Shown: piece by piece, positions 18,384 through 25,113 of the stretch
Numbering within the stretch: position 1 is the stretch's first letter
How the letters are laid out: the number at the start of each line of letters is the position of its first letter
Source: Lactococcus nasutitermitis
GTDB taxonomy: Bacteria > Bacillota > Bacilli > Lactobacillales > Streptococcaceae
Direction of reading: 5' to 3'
NCBI RefSeq assembly: GCF_018403765.1
Contig: NZ_BOVQ01000001.1
Span: forward strand, 1-64,000
DNA: 64,000 nucleotides
Position numbers and translations under genes: made by a program
The notes under the pieces: generated by a model
Told to the model about the DNA's origin: nothing
Database searches by the model: none
What the model saw: the letters and a program-made list of their open reading frames with translations, nothing else

Positions 18384-19424
18384 TCAATTTTCAGAGAGGA
18401 GATATGATTTTTCGGCTGTCGAGAGTTCGTCAAATTTGACGGAAAATGGCAAATCATCAAAGCCCAAAAGTTCATCTATCACTTTCAATAATACCATATT
18501 TCGGCTCGCTTTTCCAGTAATAGATGGCTTTATACCAATGTTGGAAACAATTTCATAAAATTTTTGACAGAGTACTTCATCTGTCATTTCCAGTTTTTCA
18601 GGATAATGATTTTCAATACTTTTTCTAAAATCCGAGAATTCTGGCATCTGATAAGCATCAGATGCCAAGATAATCGTTCCAGAAATATCAGAAAGTTGAT
18701 GAGGAAAATCAAGTACTTGATTAGAAATTATCCAAACTTTCAAAAGCCCTGTTTCTTCTGCTATTTGTTCCAGACTTTCCAAAAGAAATTGAATCCGCTC
18801 TGATGTCAAAAAACTTGCAGGATTGACTAAAATCAACCAAGTTTCTTTAGGATGACGCATCAACTTTTCTGACAATAACTTCACATATTCATCTAGCAAT
18901 TCATTAGCATCCATCATCTCCAAAGGAAAATCATGACGACTGTCAAAATAAGATAAAAAGACATGATTTTTCAGCAAATCATCAAAAGTCAAGTCCGTCA
19001 AATTTGACGAAATATTATTTGAAATTTGAGCCAATTTTTCATTGAAAATCAGCTCTATTTCTAACAAATGATTTTTGATTTCTTCCAACTGAAAATTGAC
19101 CGCCACTTCTTCACCGAAACTCTTCAAAAACTCTGCCATCAAACTACCTTTAGTCAAAGCAACTTCTTTGTAAATAGATAAATTATCCTGCACAAACAAA
19201 AAATCAATATTCTTTGGATTAAGAAGCTGATTATCCCGATAAATTTCCAAACCATTTTCGCCATAAACGACTTCTTCAAGTTCGTTGAGTGCTTTCTTCA
19301 GTCCAAAACGTTTCAAACTCCGAATCAGTTGTTGCCGCATTTGCTGATTACTCCCATAGAAAAATAACCGATTTTGCTCATCAAATTCAATAAATTGATG
19401 GTCTTCAAGTTCAATTTTTATCAT
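18384..19424 (-). CDS. csn2: CRISPR adaptation protein Csn2, long form
   Basis: At 346 residues this matches the long Csn2 subfamily of the S. thermophilus CRISPR1 locus rather than the short form of about 220 residues. Csn2 forms ring-shaped, calcium-stabilised tetramers that bind double-stranded DNA ends and take part in spacer acquisition with Cas1, Cas2 and Cas9. The fold is a degenerate P-loop ATPase; I see no clear Walker motif. Two GTCAAATTTGAC palindromes lie in the gene, read as SNLTDL near residue 140 and SVKFDEL near the C terminus. The ATG overlaps the cas2 stop as ATGA. Confidence 0.9.
   Translation of the reverse strand: MIKIELEDHQFIEFDEQNRLFFYGSNQQMRQQLIRSLKRFGLKKALNELEEVVYGENGLEIYRDNQLLNPKNIDFLFVQDNLSIYKEVALTKGSLMAEFLKSFGEEVAVNFQLEEIKNHLLEIELIFNEKLAQISNNISSNLTDLTFDDLLKNHVFLSYFDSRHDFPLEMMDANELLDEYVKLLSEKLMRHPKETWLILVNPASFLTSERIQFLLESLEQIAEETGLLKVWIISNQVLDFPHQLSDISGTIILASDAYQMPEFSDFRKSIENHYPEKLEMTDEVLCQKFYEIVSNIGIKPSITGKASRNMVLLKVIDELLGFDDLPFSVKFDELSTAEKSYLLSEN
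18429..18440. repeat. GTCAAATTTGAC palindrome in csn2
   Basis: An exact copy, flanked by C and G (CGTCAAATTTGACG). Confidence 0.75.
18997..19008. repeat. GTCAAATTTGAC palindrome in csn2
   Basis: A second exact copy in csn2, also flanked by C and G. Confidence 0.75.
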
Positions 19425-19741
19425 ATAATTACCATTTTATTATTTCCAACTGCAACTTCTTGAGGAGATTTTTCGCCCGTCAAAAAACGCCGGTCGCTAA
19501 ATTGTTTTTCTGAAACATAGAGCAATTCAACCAAACCATTTCTTGGTGTCGCCAGTTTAAGCTGATTTTCATATTTTGCAAGTTGACTACGATTAGGCAA
19601 AGTTCTGACATAAACAGATTCTTGCAGCATCACAAAACCACATTCAAGTAATTTTTTCCTGAAAATACGATAAGCACGCTGTTCTTTTGACGTTTCCATT
19701 GGCAAGTCAAAAAAGCATAATAATCTCAATTTCTCATACAC
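19421..19741 (-). CDS. cas2: CRISPR-associated protein Cas2
   Basis: This 106-residue protein is the dimeric core partner of Cas1 in the spacer integrase. It has the ferredoxin-like beta strand with its conserved Asp (LLCFFDLPM) and the following YRIFRKKLLECGF helix. The gene overlaps cas1 by eight bases and csn2 by four, so the three adaptation genes are tightly coupled. Confidence 0.96.
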   Translation of the reverse strand: MYEKLRLLCFFDLPMETSKEQRAYRIFRKKLLECGFVMLQESVYVRTLPNRSQLAKYENQLKLATPRNGLVELLYVSEKQFSDRRFLTGEKSPQEVAVGNNKMVII

Positions 19742-20636
19742 CTCGCAATCCTCCTAAAGTAATTTCAGTCAAATGTGATGCTTTTTTATTCATTATTTTG
19801 ATAAATGAATTCACATAATCCAGCATCAGCAAGTCAACCGTCGTCTTTTTTCCCTGATGAACATAAGGCTGATTAAGAAAATCAATCAACATACAACGGG
19901 CTTCCCAACTCAGATAATCCTTATATTTCGGTAAAATCTCCTCACCAATATACCAATCCATCAGCGGACGAAAAGGCTCCATCAAATCATCTACTAAATT
20001 AAAAGAATTAAATTCATTCCGATGAAACACGCCTAAAGTTGGAATGAGCCCCAAACTCGTCACTAAACGCGCCATATAAGCACGGATAATCGTATAACCG
20101 TAATCCATTGCAAAATTTTCAAAACGACTTTCTTCCCGCGTGAAGCCCAGCCCATACAAGGTATTAAAATAAAGCTTTGCAGCGTGTCCTTCGCGGTTCG
20201 TCTTGTCGCCAAGCGTCATCGCATCGCACAAAGTTTGAATTTTTTGAATCCGTTCTTGCTCCAAATCACGCGCTTCTAAGACAGCGATTTGATTTTGAAT
20301 TTTTTGACGTACAATTTCTGTCCATACAGCAGATTTCTTCCCCTCATCCCAAGCAATCTGCTCCAAATTTCGCTTCGCTGTCCGGTGATATTGCCCGAAA
20401 CCAAGAAAAATTCCACAAGGATGATATTTATTATCACACACAATCACCGCAATATTGTGTTGCGCAAACTTCGCCAAAAGTTTGGTTGTCAGCGTCATCA
20501 TATCCCCCTCTAAAGTAATCGTCGCAATATCTGTGAGTGGAATTGAAAACTTTTTTCCTCCTTTTTCCACCTCCAAATTATCCAATTTCAGACGTAAATA
20601 TTCTCCATCTTTAATCATGACATTTCTCCAAGTCAT
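19734..20636 (-). CDS. cas1: CRISPR integrase Cas1
   Basis: This 300-residue protein is the catalytic subunit of the spacer integrase. The metal-binding Glu lies in TNREGHAAKLYF near residue 150 and the His in GVFHRNEFNSF near residue 205, followed by NLVDDLMEPFRP. The start MTWRNVMIKDGEYLRLKL matches the family. GGAG lies five bases ahead of the ATG at 20636. The frame remains open 27 codons farther upstream, but that stretch is the tracrRNA terminator and is rejected as coding. cas1 begins about 30 bases after that terminator, so it is expressed either by readthrough or from a weak local promoter. Confidence 0.96.
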   Translation of the reverse strand: MTWRNVMIKDGEYLRLKLDNLEVEKGGKKFSIPLTDIATITLEGDMMTLTTKLLAKFAQHNIAVIVCDNKYHPCGIFLGFGQYHRTAKRNLEQIAWDEGKKSAVWTEIVRQKIQNQIAVLEARDLEQERIQKIQTLCDAMTLGDKTNREGHAAKLYFNTLYGLGFTREESRFENFAMDYGYTIIRAYMARLVTSLGLIPTLGVFHRNEFNSFNLVDDLMEPFRPLMDWYIGEEILPKYKDYLSWEARCMLIDFLNQPYVHQGKKTTVDLLMLDYVNSFIKIMNKKASHLTEITLGGLRGV

Positions 20637-20664
20637 CATTTCTCCTTTTCTTAAAATAAAATAC

Positions 20665-20699
20665 AAAAAAAGCCCAATGTTTTTACCGTCTGTCTGGGC
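20665..20699 (-). terminator. tracrRNA terminator
   Basis: GCCCA...TGGGC followed by seven Ts on the minus strand. A competing hairpin CGTCT...AGACG overlaps its 5' arm. Confidence 0.75.
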
Positions 20700-20807
20700 A
20701 AGACGTGATTTCGGCATAAAGCCTTATCTTTGTAGATTCTCAAACATTTTCCTATCAGTAAAAGTTTGAAAGGTTACCTCCGTCGAGGTAAGTAGTCCGT
20801 CAACTAC
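20665..20807 (-). ncRNA. tracrRNA
   Basis: The minus strand contains TTTTACTGATAGGAAAATGT (within 20728-20764), which pairs with the crRNA repeat apart from a small bulge, then CTACAAAGATAAGGCTTTAT and GCCGAAATCA. This is the nexus known for the S. thermophilus CRISPR1 tracrRNA, with hairpin GGC...GCC at 20713-20723. Transcription from the promoter at 20814-20842 would give about 143 bases. The 5' part before the anti-repeat has two extra hairpins, GTAGT/ACTAC (20792-20807) and TTACCTC/GAGGTAA (20774-20791), both with CCGTC-like loops. These could mark a long form that is processed when paired with crRNA. Confidence 0.9.
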
Positions 20808-20813
20808 CCTTTC

Positions 20814-20842
20814 ATCATAGCACTTTTTACAGAAACTGTCAA
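20814..20842 (-). promoter_or_regulatory. tracrRNA promoter
   Basis: Minus strand: -35 TTGACA (20837-20842), exactly 17 bases, -10 TATGAT (20814-20819). The -35 box overlaps the toxin stop codon and lies in a degenerate copy of the dispersed palindrome (GTTGACAGTTTCTGTAAAAA). Confidence 0.85.
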
Positions 20843-21126
20843 CGAAAAAGCTGATTGAGCCAGTCTTGACGTGCATCAAAAATACGAGTAATCGCCACAA
20901 CTTCTTTTTCTATCACATAAATGACAATAAATTTTGTACTCACAAGATACCGATAATGCGTTTCTTCTTTTAGCTTGAAAGACAGACTTGCGCCAAGCTT
21001 GGGAGAAGACGCAAGTCTATCAATATCTTTCAAAATATCATCAACTATCTGCAAGCCCTTATTCGGATGAAATTCCTTAATCATCTGCAAATCTCTATTC
21101 GCCGCCGTGAGAAACTCTATCCTCAT
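20839..21126 (-). CDS. RelE/ParE family toxin
   Basis: This 95-residue protein has the RelE/ParE fold features: LTAANRDLQMIKEF in the first helices, LKEETHYRYLVSTKFIVIYVI in the central beta sheet and ITRIFDARQDW near the C terminus. ParE members poison gyrase and RelE members cut mRNA on ribosomes; the sequence alone does not settle which. The R-x-L-V...R pattern and the length fit either. The ATG overlaps the antitoxin stop as ATGA. It lies inside the cas operon, and its stop codon overlaps the -35 box of the tracrRNA promoter. Confidence 0.88.
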   Translation of the reverse strand: MRIEFLTAANRDLQMIKEFHPNKGLQIVDDILKDIDRLASSPKLGASLSFKLKEETHYRYLVSTKFIVIYVIEKEVVAITRIFDARQDWLNQLFR

Positions 21127-21374
21127 TGCGTCAAACCTAAATTTTCTCTCACTTCATTGATGCTATAACGCGGAGCGCCATTTTCATCTTCGATTTCTGC
21201 CTGTCGTAGTTCGGAAAACAAGCGCAATTTGGCTCTCATAAAATCATATTCCTCAGCGTCCACCAAAGCATACTTCGTCTTGCCGTTTTTCGTCAAATAA
21301 ACCGGACTTCCCTCACGAACTTCACTCGTAATTGCCGTGTAATTTCTCAAATCTGATACAGGTGCTGTTTCCAT
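21123..21374 (-). CDS. Phd/YefM family antitoxin
   Basis: This 83-residue protein begins METAPVSDLRNYTAITSEV, a typical Phd/YefM N-terminal DNA-binding dimer, followed by EGSPVYLTKNGKTKYALVDAEEY. The C-terminal tail is charged and probably wraps the toxin. A very strong AGGAGG site eight bases ahead of the ATG fits the need for excess antitoxin. The gene starts 45 bases after the cas9 stop and has its own promoter with a palindromic operator. Confidence 0.92.
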   Translation of the reverse strand: METAPVSDLRNYTAITSEVREGSPVYLTKNGKTKYALVDAEEYDFMRAKLRLFSELRQAEIEDENGAPRYSINEVRENLGLTQ

Positions 21375-21394
21375 GATAGCTACCTCCTGATACT

Positions 21395-21423
21395 ATTTTA
21401 CGATAAATTAATCGTAAAGTCAA
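21395..21423 (-). promoter_or_regulatory. Toxin-antitoxin promoter and operator
   Basis: Minus strand: -35 TTGACT (21418-21423) overlapping the cas9 stop codon, 17 bases, -10 TAAAAT (21395-21400). The inverted repeat TTTACGAT/ATCGTAAA (21397-21418) fills the spacer, where bound antitoxin would block RNA polymerase. Confidence 0.85.
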
Positions 21424-24400
21424 ATTGTGAGTTTGAGTTCTTCTTTTTCAATTGGATATAGGGTGCCTAAAATGTCCGTGTTGATTTTGTAGAGTTTAGC
21501 CCCATTTACTACCAGTTTTCGGAGCCGTCCTTCTTTACCGACATTACCATAAACAGGTATCTCAGAATTGGGAATGAACTTTTCCATGTGTAATGGTTTC
21601 ATTTCTGTAATTGAAATAAAACGTAACTCATAACTTTCATCATCTTTTTCAACTTTTACTTGATCATTCCGATACAAACTAAAGCAAAATTCACTCTTAC
21701 TATTTATCGCAGGTTTTCCAGCAGTAATAATCGTCTCATCTTTTTTAATAGTTCGTCCAAGTTTTAGATTATTGTATGCTTCTTGCGTAATTCCATAAAC
21801 ACCCTTAGTATATTTCAAATCAGCATATTTCAAGCCTAAAAGCTCGTAAAGTCCCGTTTCAGGATTGAAATAAACATCTGTTCGCCAAGGTTTCAAACTC
21901 TGCAAAAGCACTTTATTTTTTGCTTCAGACGGCGTGATATCAATATGATTTCCGACTTTTGTATCATAATACTTCAGACTCACAACTTTGGGACCATTAT
22001 TGTGCTTGGCGTATTTTGTGATAAAACCATTGTCACGGCGATAAAGCTCAAATGGGGACGCAGGCATAATCTTAACTTTTCCGTCAACCTGCGTTTTTTC
22101 CTCAAAATCTGGATATTCTTTGAGAATTTTTTCTAATTTTTCCCATGTCTTAGTATCCTTTACTTGCATCAAAAACTTGAGTTCATCTTTTTTCTTTGCT
22201 TCATCATAAAGTTTCTTGAATTTTGCAAAATCATCGACATTATAAATATCTTTAATTGTCCCAAAAACATACTCATCTTGAGAAATTTCAGTTTTTCCAC
22301 GTTTTATAATCTCTGTTTCACGCATTCGTGTCCCATAAATCGTCTGATTAGCAACCGCCCGATTTGCCTTTTTATCCACCTTATGACTAAATTTAACAGG
22401 ATTATCTGCTATTTTTTCAGGGTCTTCAATAAATTTCTTCTTGCCATCTTTGTCAATTTCTGTGTCAGAAAAATTTCCAATATCATTTGCCCGCTCAACC
22501 TGCTTGAAAAGTGGGAAATCATAAAGCTCACTGATTTCTTTTTCGTAGGCTCTACTACTAACAATCGGAATTTTTTTGAGAATTTCTCCTGTGTCTTCAT
22601 CAACTTCATTGATGAGAGTAACACGGTCAAAAGCCTTGAGTAACGGAAAACTTGCGATGATACTTGCGTCAATCGCATGGTGATGGTGCGTGTCACGTGT
22701 TTTTGCAAGACCACCAGCGCCATTCCATTTTTTGCGCATTTGGCTCGTCCATTTCCCTCGGACAACCTTGACTTTGGTCGGCAGATTATTTGACTTGAAA
22801 AAGCTATAAAATTCGTCCAAGACGGTACGTGAAGCATAACGAGTATCATTGATATTGCGCTGAACAAAGCCACGGCGTGTTTCAATATCGTTTAAGTCAG
22901 CATTATTGAGCAAATTATCAATTTTATTTTTGCTGTATCGTTTATTAGCTTTGATTTTGGCAATATAAATAGATTTATCTTGTCCAAAACCTCCACCGTT
23001 ATTTATCCAGCCAAGTGGTGTTTGTTGGGCCTTGGCTTGATTACATTGGGCATGAACAAGCACTTTATTATTTTGTGAATCGTCAAAACTGACAGAAATC
23101 GGTATAATGTGGTCAACTTCAAAACTGTCATTATTATTGATGAGTTGCACAGCTTCAATTTTCTTACCACAATAAGGACAAATATTCTCTTGCTGATACC
23201 AAAAGCGTACTTTTTGTGACAGACCTTTATATCTACGATATTGAGCACGCAACTCGCTGTCAGAAATTGTCATCTGCTGTTTGACAGCTTCGTCAGCAGT
23301 ATGTTTTTCATTTTCTTGTTCTTTTTGGAATTTTTGAATATTTTTTCTCACGTCATCTTCGTTGTCCTCACGTGGAAGTTCGATAATGACTTGCTCAATA
23401 TTTTCACGCCCAAGGCGTTTAGCAATCGCATTAAAAACATTAATCGCTTCACGTGTGGATTTCGCAACGACAGGATTGTAAATTTCTTCTGTGATTTTCT
23501 TGGCAGGAATATTTTTCAAACCTTTGTATTTTTCATTGTCAGGCTTCATCAACTTTAAATCATGCGTCAAAATTGTCATTTGTTCATGAGAAGTGTTTAG
23601 CTGGTAGTCATACATTTTTTTCATCGTAGAATATGAAAAGCTGTGCCAAGTCGCGCGACCATCAACAAGGAGATTTTTATTTTGCTCAATAATCAATTCT
23701 TTGATTTCGTCAGAAATATCAGCAAACTCTGCTTTATCAAGTTGTTTGCGAATTTCAGATTTTTCTGTGTTGAGTGTCAAAATATCAGCGATTTTATCAA
23801 AAAATTCTGTTGGAAGGTCATTTGCTTCTTTGCCAATCTCCGCTAATGCTTTCCGAAATTTATCATAAGCCTTCAAATTATGTAGTTGTTTCGTTTTAGA
23901 ATCGTCATTTTTTACACGAAAACCATCAATATCCTCGGATTTTGCTCCCATAAACTTGCAAATTTGATTAATACTTAGTTGATTTTTCCCAGAATTATTT
24001 CGTAATGCATAAAGAATTTTCTCTTTAGTTTCTGTGGTCAATTTTCCGTCAGAATCAGTATTCTCATTTGGTTCTTTCGCTTTTAAATTATTCAAATCAT
24101 TCAACAAGTTATAAATCTGCGCCGTCAAACTTGACGCTGACGCCCGTTTTTCGCCTTGAATATCAATACCGATGAGTTCACTAAAAAGATTTTTTAATGT
24201 TTTCCCATTTTCTTTATAATCTGCGGCAGGGTGCAATTTTACATATTGAGATGTTTTATAAACACCATAATCAGTGTGCGATTTTTCATTGCCAGGACCT
24301 GTGAAATATTCACGTTTGCGGACAATTAATCCATTATTTTCAGGATTTTCATCATCCTTTTTACATATTTTCTCAATAAATTCATCCGTAATCTCGGGAT

Positions 24401-24995
24401 AAAATTCCTGTTGCTTTGTCAAAATTCTCTCTGCCTCATCGGCATAAGCAGACGCAGGAAAAACATTGAGCAAGGTCTTTTCATCATCCACCTTGACCTG
24501 TCCACGCACTTGTCCAAATTCACTCAGTCGTCCGAGCTGAATTTGACCAACTGTTTTTTCTTTCAAAAGTTGACGATTGATATTGATAGACGACTTATAG
24601 TCGCTCACACCACTCGTACCATCATCTTCCAAATCGCCTAAATCATAAGAAATCCCCCGCCGTTTGACAATGTGCAACAGCGCACTTGCTATTTCGGCTT
24701 TTGACAGCTTTTCTGTCAGCCCTTTGACACGTAATTCATATGGATTGGCTTTTTCGTCAAATTTGACAGATTTGTCCAAAATTTCTAAGAATTTCGTCAA
24801 ATCTGACAAACGATTTTTTCGCCGTCTAATCAAGCGCCGCGTGCCACGAAAACTCCGTCTGTCCTGATTCCCCGCAGCATTTCCGGACGGAAAAATCCGA
24901 CTGCCCAAATCCACAATCTCTTTTTTGTCAATATCAATAATGCTCCAACCACAACTCGCGATTCCGATATCAAGTCCAACACTATACTTTGCCAT
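21420..24995 (-). CDS. cas9: CRISPR effector nuclease Cas9, type II-A
   Basis: This 1191-residue RNA-guided nuclease cuts DNA matching crRNA spacers. RuvC-I has D9 (VGLDIGIASCGWSI), then an arginine-rich bridge helix (RRSFRGTRRLIRRRKNRL). RuvC-II has E539 (VIIELPRE). HNH has D628-H629 (FEVDHIIPISVSFDDSQNN), and RuvC-III has D776 (HHHHAIDASIIAS). All catalytic residues are present, so it should be active. It resembles the compact Cas9 of S. thermophilus CRISPR1 (about 1120 residues) and is somewhat longer. Just before the HNH motif CPYCGKK, with a later AQCNQAK, could bind zinc. The start follows AAGGAG. One GTCAAATTTGAC palindrome lies near the 5' end. Confidence 0.98.
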   Translation of the reverse strand: MAKYSVGLDIGIASCGWSIIDIDKKEIVDLGSRIFPSGNAAGNQDRRSFRGTRRLIRRRKNRLSDLTKFLEILDKSVKFDEKANPYELRVKGLTEKLSKAEIASALLHIVKRRGISYDLGDLEDDGTSGVSDYKSSININRQLLKEKTVGQIQLGRLSEFGQVRGQVKVDDEKTLLNVFPASAYADEAERILTKQQEFYPEITDEFIEKICKKDDENPENNGLIVRKREYFTGPGNEKSHTDYGVYKTSQYVKLHPAADYKENGKTLKNLFSELIGIDIQGEKRASASSLTAQIYNLLNDLNNLKAKEPNENTDSDGKLTTETKEKILYALRNNSGKNQLSINQICKFMGAKSEDIDGFRVKNDDSKTKQLHNLKAYDKFRKALAEIGKEANDLPTEFFDKIADILTLNTEKSEIRKQLDKAEFADISDEIKELIIEQNKNLLVDGRATWHSFSYSTMKKMYDYQLNTSHEQMTILTHDLKLMKPDNEKYKGLKNIPAKKITEEIYNPVVAKSTREAINVFNAIAKRLGRENIEQVIIELPREDNEDDVRKNIQKFQKEQENEKHTADEAVKQQMTISDSELRAQYRRYKGLSQKVRFWYQQENICPYCGKKIEAVQLINNNDSFEVDHIIPISVSFDDSQNNKVLVHAQCNQAKAQQTPLGWINNGGGFGQDKSIYIAKIKANKRYSKNKIDNLLNNADLNDIETRRGFVQRNINDTRYASRTVLDEFYSFFKSNNLPTKVKVVRGKWTSQMRKKWNGAGGLAKTRDTHHHHAIDASIIASFPLLKAFDRVTLINEVDEDTGEILKKIPIVSSRAYEKEISELYDFPLFKQVERANDIGNFSDTEIDKDGKKKFIEDPEKIADNPVKFSHKVDKKANRAVANQTIYGTRMRETEIIKRGKTEISQDEYVFGTIKDIYNVDDFAKFKKLYDEAKKKDELKFLMQVKDTKTWEKLEKILKEYPDFEEKTQVDGKVKIMPASPFELYRRDNGFITKYAKHNNGPKVVSLKYYDTKVGNHIDITPSEAKNKVLLQSLKPWRTDVYFNPETGLYELLGLKYADLKYTKGVYGITQEAYNNLKLGRTIKKDETIITAGKPAINSKSEFCFSLYRNDQVKVEKDDESYELRFISITEMKPLHMEKFIPNSEIPVYGNVGKEGRLRKLVVNGAKLYKINTDILGTLYPIEKEELKLTI
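24756..24767. repeat. GTCAAATTTGAC palindrome in cas9
   Basis: An exact copy, read as SVKFDEK near residue 78 of Cas9. Confidence 0.75.
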
Positions 24996-25025
24996 ACGCT
25001 CTCTCCTTAGTTTTTTCTTATTCTT

Positions 25026-25031
25026 ATTATA
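25026..25031 (-). promoter_or_regulatory. cas9 -10 box
   Basis: TGC-TATAAT on the minus strand, about 30 bases ahead of the cas9 ATG. It is an extended -10 box with a poor -35 region. The upstream hairpin at 25054-25082 isolates it from the previous gene. Confidence 0.65.
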
Positions 25032-25053
25032 GCAAAAATATTAAAAACAATTA

Positions 25054-25082
25054 AAAAGTATCATAAAATATGATACTTTTTA
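25054..25082. terminator. Bidirectional hairpin between the GtrII-like gene and cas9
   Basis: AAAAAGTATCATA and TATGATACTTTTT form a perfect 13-base stem around three bases, with a T-tract in both directions. It follows the upstream gene and precedes the cas9 promoter. An operator role is also possible. Confidence 0.75.
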
Positions 25083-25091
25083 ATACAATAT

Positions 25092-25113
25092 TTTTTGACA
25101 GAACTGTCAAAAA
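25092..25113. repeat. Dispersed palindrome, AA centre, intergenic
   Basis: A full 22-base copy directly after the stop codon of the GtrII-like gene. Confidence 0.9.

Noticed and set aside
20637-20717. A longer Cas1 beginning at 20717
   Set aside because: The extra 27 codons encode the tracrRNA terminator; family members begin at MTWR and a GGAG site precedes 20636.
20728-20830. tracrRNA on the plus strand
   Set aside because: The plus strand also shows complementarity to the repeat, but the nexus, terminator and promoter are all on the minus strand, and the decayed repeat and the ATTTGAG leader put crRNA transcription on the minus strand too.
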